A stretch of 64,000 bases of DNA from Thermodesulfobacteriota bacterium (GTDB taxonomy: Bacteria; Desulfobacterota; Desulfobacteria; Desulfobacterales; Desulfosudaceae), in contig JBFMDX010000015.1 in assembly GCA_040753795.1 (NCBI GenBank), positions 48,217-112,216 of the forward strand. Direction: 5' to 3'. How positions within the stretch are numbered: the stretch's first letter is position 1; every line of letters begins with the position of its first letter. The notes below the pieces were generated by a model that was given only the letters and a program-made list of their open reading frames with translations, was not told the origin of the DNA and did not search any database. Below are positions 57,810 to 64,000 of this stretch, in pieces. Made by a program: the position numbers and the translations under genes.

Positions 57810-59936
57810 ATGAAAATCGGAAAATTCATTCGAAACAGCGTCAACATCATGACAAGCGCCATGGCGGCCGCTATCCTGTTTCTGGGGGCCATGACGATGA
57901 CGGGCAGGGCCGAGGCCGCGGGGTTGCTGATCGCGGACGGCGGTTTCGGCGGCGTGCTTGAAATCAGGGAACATGACGTCAATGTCACCATCAACAACGG
58001 CATTGCCGTTACGGAAGTCACGCAGGTTTTTCTGAACACGGAACAGCGCCAGGTGGAGGCCCTGTACACGTTCCCGGTGCCAAAGGGCGCCTCGGTAGCT
58101 GATTTCAGCATGTGGATCAACGGCAGGGAGATGGTCGGAGAGGTGGTCGAAAAGGAACGGGCGCGGGAAATTTACAACAGCTACAAGCAGCAGCGCCGGG
58201 ACCCGGGCCTCCTGGAGCAGGTCGACTACAAGACCTTTGAAATGCGTGTTTTCCCCATCAACGCCGGCGCGGAACAGAAGGTCCGTATTACCTATTATCA
58301 GGAAATCGATATTGATCATGACCAGGGCACATACGTCTATCCCCTGGCCACCGTCACCCGCCGGGATATCAACTCGAAAACCACCGGGCGATTCGCCTTC
58401 AACGCGGAGATCAAATCCGTTGTCCCCATTGCCAACCTTGCCAGCCCGAGCCACAAAGATGCCTTTGTCGTGGCCCGGCATTCGGATACCTTTGCCGTGG
58501 CCAGCCTGGAAAGCACCGGCGGCAGCCTGGAATCGGATGTGGTGATCAACTATGACATGGCCCGGCCCGTCAGCGGCATCGACCTGGTTGCTTCCCGGCA
58601 GACGGGGGATGACGGCTATTTCTGCCTGACCGTCACCGCCGGCAAGGAACTGGCGGACAATGAATCGGGCATGGATTACGTGTTCGTTCTGGACGTGTCG
58701 GGCAGCATGGCCAATGACGGCAAGCTGGTCGTCTCCAAAAACGCCCTGGAGGCTTTTACGGATGAGATCGGCGAAAACGACCGGTTTGAAGTCATGACGT
58801 TCAATGTCACGCCCCAGGTGCTGTTTCGGGAATTAAGACCCGGCACCGATGCCGCCAGGGGGGAAGCACGGGCCTTCATGGCCACCCAGCAGGCCCGGGG
58901 CAACACGGAACTGGTTCCGGCCATGACCACCGCCTATAAGTATAGCGACCCCGACCGCACCCTTAACGTGGTCATTCTCAGTGACGGCATGACCGAGCAG
59001 GGAGAACGGCAGACCCTGCTGCGGATGATCCAGTCCCGGCCGCGTAACAGCCGGGTGTTCTGCGTCGGCATCGGCAACGAGGTCAACCGTCCGCTCCTGG
59101 AGCAGATGGCCGATGATTCCGGCGGCCTGGCCGCTTTCATCTCCCGGGGTGACGACTTCCAACGCGCGGCCAGGGGGTTTAAAAGAAAACTCATGCGGCC
59201 GGTGGCGACCGACCTGCAGCTTGATTTCGGCGGCGTCAAGGTGTACGACGTCGAGCCCCGGGTGCTGCCCAATCTTTACCATGGATCCCCCATCCGGGTT
59301 TACGGCCGCTACGAAAAGGGCGGCACGGCCGATGTCCGGCTGACCGGCAATATCCGGGGCGTGGCCATGCAGCAGTCGGCTGCCATGACGTTTCCGGACA
59401 AAGACATTGATAATCCCGAAATTGAACGCATGTGGGCCTGGAAGCGGGTCGACCAGTTGCTGAAGGAGGCCGACCGGTCCGGAGACCAGAGCCGGGTGGT
59501 GGGCGAAATCGTCGGGCTCGGGGAAACCTATTCCATCGTCACCCGCTATACCTCGTTTCTGGTGCTGGAAAACGACGAGGAATATAAACGCTGGAAGATT
59601 GAACGGCGCAACGCCGGCCGGATGGCCAGGGACCATGAAGCGCAGACCAGAAGGAAAGCGCTTCTGGATCAGATCAAGGATAAAGCCATGAGCGACATCG
59701 GTCCCCAGGAGGCGATCCAGAAGACGACGGTCTCTCCTGGAAAGAACGCCGTCCAGACATCTCCTTCCGTTCCGGGACAGCAGCCGCAGGCGCAAAACAC
59801 GCCGCCGTCCTCCGGTGGAGGCAACAGCAGAGGGGCGGACTTCGATTTTGGCGGCGGGCCGGTCGGGCCGCTGTTTGCCTGGTTCGCCTTCTGGCTCAGA
59901 AGACATAAAATGAAGAACGTAAAGAACAACCGTTAA
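57810..59936 (+). CDS. VIT and von Willebrand A domain protein with GlyGly-CTERM-like sorting tail
   Basis: A 708-residue exported protein. A signal peptide (about 12-37, ending GRAEAAG) is followed by a VIT domain (about 45-180, VTEVTQVFLNTEQRQVEALYTFPVPKGASV) and a VWA domain (about 287-465) with the MIDAS motif DVSGSM at 295-300 and the later ILSDGMTEQG. A Pro/Gln/Ser-rich linker (about 640-675) leads to a C-terminal GGG PVGPLFAWFAFWLRRHK tail at 681-700: glycines, a hydrophobic helix and a basic end. That is the GlyGly-CTERM pattern cleaved by rhombosortases, and a rhombosortase gene follows. AAAGGAGGC precedes the ATG. Confidence 0.88.
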   Translation: MKIGKFIRNSVNIMTSAMAAAILFLGAMTMTGRAEAAGLLIADGGFGGVLEIREHDVNVTINNGIAVTEVTQVFLNTEQRQVEALYTFPVPKGASVADFSMWINGREMVGEVVEKERAREIYNSYKQQRRDPGLLEQVDYKTFEMRVFPINAGAEQKVRITYYQEIDIDHDQGTYVYPLATVTRRDINSKTTGRFAFNAEIKSVVPIANLASPSHKDAFVVARHSDTFAVASLESTGGSLESDVVINYDMARPVSGIDLVASRQTGDDGYFCLTVTAGKELADNESGMDYVFVLDVSGSMANDGKLVVSKNALEAFTDEIGENDRFEVMTFNVTPQVLFRELRPGTDAARGEARAFMATQQARGNTELVPAMTTAYKYSDPDRTLNVVILSDGMTEQGERQTLLRMIQSRPRNSRVFCVGIGNEVNRPLLEQMADDSGGLAAFISRGDDFQRAARGFKRKLMRPVATDLQLDFGGVKVYDVEPRVLPNLYHGSPIRVYGRYEKGGTADVRLTGNIRGVAMQQSAAMTFPDKDIDNPEIERMWAWKRVDQLLKEADRSGDQSRVVGEIVGLGETYSIVTRYTSFLVLENDEEYKRWKIERRNAGRMARDHEAQTRRKALLDQIKDKAMSDIGPQEAIQKTTVSPGKNAVQTSPSVPGQQPQAQNTPPSSGGGNSRGADFDFGGGPVGPLFAWFAFWLRRHKMKNVKNNR

Positions 59937-59952
59937 TAACGGAACGCAAACC

Positions 59953-59988
59953 GCCGGGGCATCCCGCCGGACGGATGCCCCGGCTTTT
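59953..59988 (+). terminator. Rho-independent terminator between the VIT/VWA gene and the rhombosortase
   Basis: GCCGGGGCATCC (59953-59964) pairs perfectly with GGATGCCCCGGC (59973-59984), loop of eight bases, followed by TTTT. Readthrough would be needed to reach the rhombosortase from the same promoter, so the protease may be expressed at a lower level than its substrate. Confidence 0.8.
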
Positions 59989-60010
59989 ATAAAAGATGGA
60001 AAGAGATAAG

Positions 60011-60622
60011 ATGATGACGATTTTTCGCATCCCCCTGGATATGGTCATTCTTCTGGGGCTGATCGGGTTGTGCAATTTTCATCTGATTACCGGCGATTCC
60101 TGCGGCACTCTGATTTTCAGGTGGGACAGGGTCACGGCCGGAGACGTATACCGGCTGGTGACCCATCCGTTTGTGCATGTCTCCTGGTATCATTTTCTGC
60201 TGGATGCCGGCGCTTTTTTTCTTTTATATACCGGACTCAGCGAAAAGCGCCCGTCCCGGCGGCTGTTGACCGTCGGAATCTGCGGCTTCAGCGGGTTGCT
60301 GGCTCCGCTGATTTTCGCCCCTGAGGTTTATTCGCAAGGCTTGTGCGGACTTTCGGGTATCGCCCATGGCCTCATGGCCTTTTCCGGCCTGGAGATGATG
60401 CGGGATAAAACAACCGCCAGGGTCGGATTCATCTGCCTGGCGATCGTGGTGGTTAAATCGATTTACGAGGCCGCTACCGGGACGATGTTTTTTTCTTTTC
60501 TTCTGTTCGGCCTGTGCGGGATTCCCATTGCCGTCTGTCATGCCGGCGGGGTTCTGGGAGGGATCGTTTCCTTCATTTTGTTCGGTCGCGCTTCCGGCCT
60601 TAACCTTTGCCGTTGTTCTTGA
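60011..60622 (+). CDS. rrtA: Rhombosortase (rhomboid-family GlyGly-CTERM protease)
   Basis: A rhomboid-fold membrane protease of about 203 residues with six helices. The catalytic Ser lies in CGLSGIAHGLMAFSG and the His in CHAGGVLGG, with the conserved RLVTHPFVHVSWYHFLLDAGAF segment in the first part. Its short length and HPFVH..W.H pattern match rhombosortase rather than the larger GlpG/RrtA-like housekeeping rhomboids. The ATG at 60011 has GGAAAGAG upstream; an in-frame ATG at 59996 has none. The adjacent VIT/VWA protein with a GlyGly-CTERM-like tail is its evident substrate. It overlaps the pfk gene tail-to-tail by 23 bases. Confidence 0.85.
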   Translation: MMTIFRIPLDMVILLGLIGLCNFHLITGDSCGTLIFRWDRVTAGDVYRLVTHPFVHVSWYHFLLDAGAFFLLYTGLSEKRPSRRLLTVGICGFSGLLAPLIFAPEVYSQGLCGLSGIAHGLMAFSGLEMMRDKTTARVGFICLAIVVVKSIYEAATGTMFFSFLLFGLCGIPIAVCHAGGVLGGIVSFILFGRASGLNLCRCS

Positions 60623-61949
60623 AATTTCCCTGGCCGGTGGCTTCCAGTACGGTCCGCCACAGTTTGCCGTGGGGGCTGATCTGTTTGCGTTTTCCCACCG
60701 ACAGTTTCATGGGGATATGGACAAAATGATTGTTCCAGTTGCCGACGATCATTTTGGTTTTTCCGGCAATGGCGGCATGAACCGCGTCCCGTCCCAGAAA
60801 ACCGCAGAAGACGCTGTCGTTGGCGTTGGCCGGCAGGCTGCGGATGATGTAGCTGGGGTCGATGTACTTGAGGGAAACCTCGATGCCTTTGGCGGCAAAA
60901 TGATCCTTGATCCGGTCCCTTAAAAACAGGCCGATATCGTTTAGACGGACATTGCCGGAGGCGTCATGATCTTTGGAGCCCTCCTCAAAATATTTCTGCC
61001 CGGCGCCTTCCGCCACCACCACTACGGCATGTTTACGGGACACGACCCTTTTTTCCAGGGAGGCTAAAAAACCGTTGGGCCCGTCCAGGTCAAAATCGAT
61101 TTCCGGAATCAATACAAAATTCACGTCCTGACGGGCCAGCACCGCTGTGGCGGCAATGAAACCCGAGTGCCGACCCATGAGCTTGATCAGTCCGATGCCG
61201 TTGGGATAACCTTCGGCTTCACTGTGAGCGCTTTCGATGGCGCTGGTGGCGATGTCCACGGCCGTGTCAAAACCAAACGAGCGGGCCAGGAGATAGATGT
61301 CGTTGTCAATGGTCTTGGGAATGCCGATGACGCTGATTTTAAGCCGCCGTTCGGTGATTTCGTCGGCGATTTTCGTGGCTGCCCTGAGAGTGCCGTCGCC
61401 GCCGACCATGAACAGGATGCCGATGTTCATCCGCTCCAGGGAGTCGACGATCTGGGCGATGTCCTGGGGACCCCGGGAGGAACCCAGAATGGTGCCGCCC
61501 GTGTTGAGTATGTTGACGACGTTCTGGGGCACCAGGTCGATCATGTCGTGGCCGTATTTGGGGATGAACCCTTCCAGCCCGTAGCGGATGCCGTATATAT
61601 TCCGGATCCCGTAACGGTAGTAGAGCTCCAGCACCGTGGCCCGGATGATGTCGTTCAGGCCGGGGCACAGGCCGCCGCAGGTGACGATGGCGCATCTGAC
61701 CTTGCTGGTGTCAAAGTAAATTTTTTTACGGGGCCCGGCCAGTTCAAAGGAAGGAATCTTCTCGTTTTTTTCTATGTAGGACGCGATCATATCCGGGTTG
61801 ATGTTGACCAGCACCCGGTCATTGTCACTGGTAAAATCATGCTCCGGATCGAGATCCTCTTCCTTCAGAATAGGCGAGTCGATCTTGGCCTCGCCCAGGC
61901 TTTCCACCAGGGTGTCGGCGTACGTAAAATCCACATTGAATTGTTCCAT
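60600..61949 (-). CDS. 6-phosphofructokinase family enzyme, ATP-type
   Basis: A 449-residue PFK. The nucleotide motif is GGDGTLRAATKI, with Gly in the place of the PPi-type Asp, indicating ATP rather than PPi as donor. The substrate loop reads GIPKTIDNDIYLL, with Lys rather than the Gly of PfkA; this GGDGT/PKT pair is typical of long ATP-PFKs. Also seen are CGGLCPGLND and IKLMGRHSGFIA. It would phosphorylate fructose 6-phosphate. It follows the isomerase gene by three bases, so the two are cotranscribed. Confidence 0.88.
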   Translation of the reverse strand: MEQFNVDFTYADTLVESLGEAKIDSPILKEEDLDPEHDFTSDNDRVLVNINPDMIASYIEKNEKIPSFELAGPRKKIYFDTSKVRCAIVTCGGLCPGLNDIIRATVLELYYRYGIRNIYGIRYGLEGFIPKYGHDMIDLVPQNVVNILNTGGTILGSSRGPQDIAQIVDSLERMNIGILFMVGGDGTLRAATKIADEITERRLKISVIGIPKTIDNDIYLLARSFGFDTAVDIATSAIESAHSEAEGYPNGIGLIKLMGRHSGFIAATAVLARQDVNFVLIPEIDFDLDGPNGFLASLEKRVVSRKHAVVVVAEGAGQKYFEEGSKDHDASGNVRLNDIGLFLRDRIKDHFAAKGIEVSLKYIDPSYIIRSLPANANDSVFCGFLGRDAVHAAIAGKTKMIVGNWNNHFVHIPMKLSVGKRKQISPHGKLWRTVLEATGQGNFKNNGKG

Positions 61950-61952
61950 AGG

Positions 61953-62951
61953 TTACTTCCCGTTGAATGAAAAAGCGCCTTTTCCGAGAATATCATGCAG
62001 ATGAAGAATGCCGCGGAGGATTTTCGTCTCGTCGGTTACCGGCAGCACGGTGATCTGGTGCTGTTCCATGATATTCAGGGCGGTATATACCGGATCCTGG
62101 GGAACCACATACAGCGGGTCTCTGGTCATGACCTTGCTCAGGGATACCCCGGAGAGCGGGGTCTTTCTGATGACCAGTCGCCGGATATCCCCATCCGTGA
62201 GAATGCCGCTTAAGATATTCTTTCCTTTTACGGCGATGACCGCTCCCAGCCGCTGCCGGTCCAGGACCGCCAGGGCTTCTTCCAGCGATGTGTTTTCGTT
62301 CACAAACGGAACGGCGTCGCCGCTTAACATGATTTCAGAAACGTTTGAGGCCAATCGCTGGCCGAGTACCCCGCCGGGGTGGTATTTCTGGAAATCACTG
62401 GCCTTGAACTGTTTTTTATTGATCAGCGCCACCGCCAGGGCGTCTCCCATGGCCAGAACGGCCGTGGTGCTGGCCGTTGGCGCCAGTCCCAGCGGGCAGG
62501 CCTCGCGCGCCACGCCGACATTGATGATAATGTCGCTCATCCGGGCCAGCCGTGAGGCTTCATTTCCGGTAAAGGCGATGATTTTGCAGCCGAGCTCCCG
62601 GATGGTCGGTATTAAATGGTTGAGCTCTTCGGTTTCGCCGCTGTTGGAAATACCCAGAAACACGTCCCGTGAGCTGACCATGCCGAGGTCTCCATGCATG
62701 GCTTCCACGGGATGCAGGAAGATGGCCCGGGTGCCGGTGCTGTTGAGGGTGGCGGCGATTTTCTGCCCCACGATACCCGACTTGCCGATGCCGCTGATGA
62801 CCAGCCGGCCACGGCTGGCGCAAATCAGCTCCACCATCCGCGCGAAACGCTCGTCTACCCGCGGAATCAGGCCGTTGATCCCTTCGGCTTCAATCTTCAG
62901 GACGTCGATGGCCTGCGCGATGATCTGATCGTTGTCGTTTTTCTGTTGCAT
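61953..62951 (-). CDS. kdsD: Arabinose-5-phosphate isomerase (SIS plus CBS domains)
   Basis: A 332-residue sugar isomerase. The SIS domain (about 35-185) has VISGIGKSGIVGQKIAATL, MHGDLGMV and FLGISNSGETEEL; two CBS domains follow (about 205-330). It makes arabinose 5-phosphate, the precursor of KDO for lipopolysaccharide, consistent with a Gram-negative outer membrane. KdsD and GutQ cannot be told apart by sequence alone. It is the first gene of a pair with the PFK. Confidence 0.9.
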   Translation of the reverse strand: MQQKNDNDQIIAQAIDVLKIEAEGINGLIPRVDERFARMVELICASRGRLVISGIGKSGIVGQKIAATLNSTGTRAIFLHPVEAMHGDLGMVSSRDVFLGISNSGETEELNHLIPTIRELGCKIIAFTGNEASRLARMSDIIINVGVAREACPLGLAPTASTTAVLAMGDALAVALINKKQFKASDFQKYHPGGVLGQRLASNVSEIMLSGDAVPFVNENTSLEEALAVLDRQRLGAVIAVKGKNILSGILTDGDIRRLVIRKTPLSGVSLSKVMTRDPLYVVPQDPVYTALNIMEQHQITVLPVTDETKILRGILHLHDILGKGAFSFNGK

Positions 62952-62996
62952 ATGTTGTGCTGCTTCCTGTTATATTGGCATGAATTTTATCCCGCC

Positions 62997-63105
62997 TCGT
63001 CATTCCGGCGGAAGCCGGAATCCAGTATCAAACTGATACTATTCGTCTTATCTGGATCCCGGCTCACGTTCCGCTTTGCTTCACTGGCCGGGATGACGAC
63101 GGGCC
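62997..63105. repeat. Interspersed palindromic repeat (CGTCATTCCGG / CCGGGATGACG ends)
   Basis: Terminal inverted repeats CGTCATTCCGGC and GGCCGGGATGACG flank internal AATCCAG and CTGGATCCC, with a central short palindrome. This ATTCCGG...CCGGAATCCAG pattern is the common bacterial repeat often taken for a MITE. It lies between kdsD and the PTS gene; 62952-63197 contains no gene. Confidence 0.75.
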
Positions 63106-63197
63106 ATAAATTCATTTCCTTGAAAGGCAAACTCTTGGCACATTCTACTGCCGATTATTTTTTTATCAAGGACAAACTATTCGCGGAGATGGACCGC

Positions 63198-63671
63198 CTA
63201 ACCGGACTGGTCCGCGAGAACAGCCATCAGGTCATCCGGCGTGGCGGCCGCAAAAAGCCTGTCCCTGAACCGCGGAATTTTTACCAGCATCATCAGCGAG
63301 GCGATGATATCCAGATAACGGGCGGTGGCTTTATTGGCAATAACCGATGGGTGATCGGGAACGCCGATGAGAAAGATTGCCCTGACCGGCGCGGCATCAA
63401 TGGCCTGCCACTCTACCGGATGCCGCGTGATTCCGGCAATGATAAAAAAATCATTTGATTCCAAATGCCTGGCATGGGGAATGGCCAGCCCCAGGCCGAT
63501 GCCGGTGCTGGACATGGCTTCTCTCTGCTGAATGGCTGCCTCGAAACCGGCCCTGTCCCGGATCAGGGCAAGGGATGCCGCCTTGTCCACCAGCCGGCGG
63601 ATCACCTCCAGCTTCCCGGTCTCTTCCGGAAAGACAATCCTTTCCCGGGTTATATATTCAGACAGAATCAT
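63198..63671 (-). CDS. PTS IIA (nitrogen/fructose type) domain protein
   Basis: A 157-residue EIIA(Fru/Ntr)-like protein. The phospho-acceptor His lies in GLAIPHARHLESNDF, preceded by AAIQQREAMSSTGIG. The fold otherwise matches the family in length. No other PTS gene is adjacent, so a regulatory (PtsN-like) role is more likely than sugar transport. It lies upstream of kdsD on the same strand, across a repeat element. Confidence 0.88.
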   Translation of the reverse strand: MILSEYITRERIVFPEETGKLEVIRRLVDKAASLALIRDRAGFEAAIQQREAMSSTGIGLGLAIPHARHLESNDFFIIAGITRHPVEWQAIDAAPVRAIFLIGVPDHPSVIANKATARYLDIIASLMMLVKIPRFRDRLFAAATPDDLMAVLADQSG

Positions 63672-64000
63672 GGTTTTAAAGTTTTAAAGTTTTAAGTGGT
63701 TAAGTTTTAAGTTTTAAGTGGTTAAGTTTTAAGTGGTTAAGTGTTAAGTTTTAAGTGATTAAGTGGTTAAGTTTTAAGTGATTAAGTGGTTAAGTTTTAA
63801 GTGATTCAGTGGTTAAGTTTTAAGTGATTCAGTGATTAAGTTATTAAGTTATTTCGGATATTTCACGCGTTGAACCGGCTAATTATTTAGTCGCTCTTAA
63901 ATGTTTTCTCTGACGCTCCAACCACCCAACAACTTAAGACTTAACCACTTAATCACTGAATCACTTAACCACTTAAAACTTAACCACTTAATCACTTAAA
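63672..64000. repeat. Giant inverted array of TTAAGTN heptads (runs to window edge)
   Basis: From 63672 to about 63860 the plus strand repeats TTAAGTGGTTAAGTTTTAAG with GATTAAG and GATTCAG variants; from about 63920 to the window end it carries the reverse complement (ACTTAACCACTTAATCACTG). The two arms can fold over each other. Between them is only TTTCGGATATTTCACGCG and unique sequence. The array may continue beyond the window. Confidence 0.85.

Noticed and set aside
1..64000. tRNA, rRNA or tmRNA genes
   Set aside because: No clover-leaf with a TTCGA-type T-loop and matching acceptor stem was noticed on either strand by eye; a covariance search would be needed to be certain.

Overview
The window reads as a chromosome segment of a GC-rich anaerobic Desulfobacterota, most like the Desulfobacterales. 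This is inferred from gene content: large Cache-domain sensor kinases with simple receivers, cytidylate-kinase-like regulators, a DUF134/Mrp pair, a complex-I-like Ehr membrane complex, a citramalate route to isoleucine, a probable selenoprotein, and repeat families I associate with that group. No rRNA, tRNA, CRISPR array, prophage or complete transposase was seen.

Layout. 1-16 kb (mostly minus strand) is a signalling block: four stand-alone receivers (one cut by the window edge), two Cache-domain histidine kinases, a kinase-like protein with a degraded ATPase domain, a cytidylate-kinase-like/BON protein (6535-7371) and its receiver-fused paralogue (11947-13182). A tetR-sulP pair with a readable promoter and operators follows. 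A lytic transglycosylase, an acyl-CoA dehydrogenase, a six-helix membrane protein and a type IV pilin are interspersed. 16.2-23.5 kb is a six-gene complex-I/hydrogenase-4-like operon whose catalytic subunit lacks all four Ni-binding cysteines (Ehr type). 23.7-31.3 kb carries a CBS-domain protein coupled to a hexapeptide-repeat protein, a CheX-receiver fusion, a TetR/acyl-CoA dehydrogenase pair, an enoyl-CoA hydratase-like protein and a DUF134-Mrp operon behind a perfect palindromic operator. 31.5-33.8 kb has a VapBC-type pair and a FecR-domain protein. 33.9-42.4 kb is a branched-chain amino acid operon, ilvD-ilvB-ilvN-ilvC-cimA-leuA, preceded by a complete transcription attenuator with a leader peptide rich in Ile, Leu and Val.

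42.5-49.8 kb has an alpha/beta hydrolase, a second VapBC-type pair, a two-domain C_GCAxxG_C_C-type protein with an in-frame UGA that looks like selenocysteine, lnt, prfB with its programmed +1 frameshift, an HD hydrolase and two more toxin-antitoxin modules. 49.9-51.2 kb holds large palindromic repeat elements around an AT-rich orphan gene. 51.2-56.1 kb has a ThiE-ThiL fusion, miaA without an ATG start, and an LpoA-like lipoprotein. 56.1-60.6 kb is a compact export and sorting unit: a sigma-54 activator divergent from a VIT/VWA protein with a GlyGly-CTERM-like tail, followed by a rhombosortase. 60.6-63.7 kb has a PFK-type enzyme, arabinose-5-phosphate isomerase and a PTS IIA(Ntr)-like protein.

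Strongest observations: the probable selenoprotein (identical 37-residue U/C-to-C spacing in both halves), the ilv attenuator (1:2, 2:3 and 3:4 pairings all readable), the rhombosortase/substrate/sigma-54 unit, the Ni-less Ehr operon, the cytidylate-kinase-like/BON/receiver proteins in the signalling block, and two unusual repeat families: heptad TTAAGTN/AACCTTN tracts forming giant hairpins, and palindromic elements of about 190 bp.
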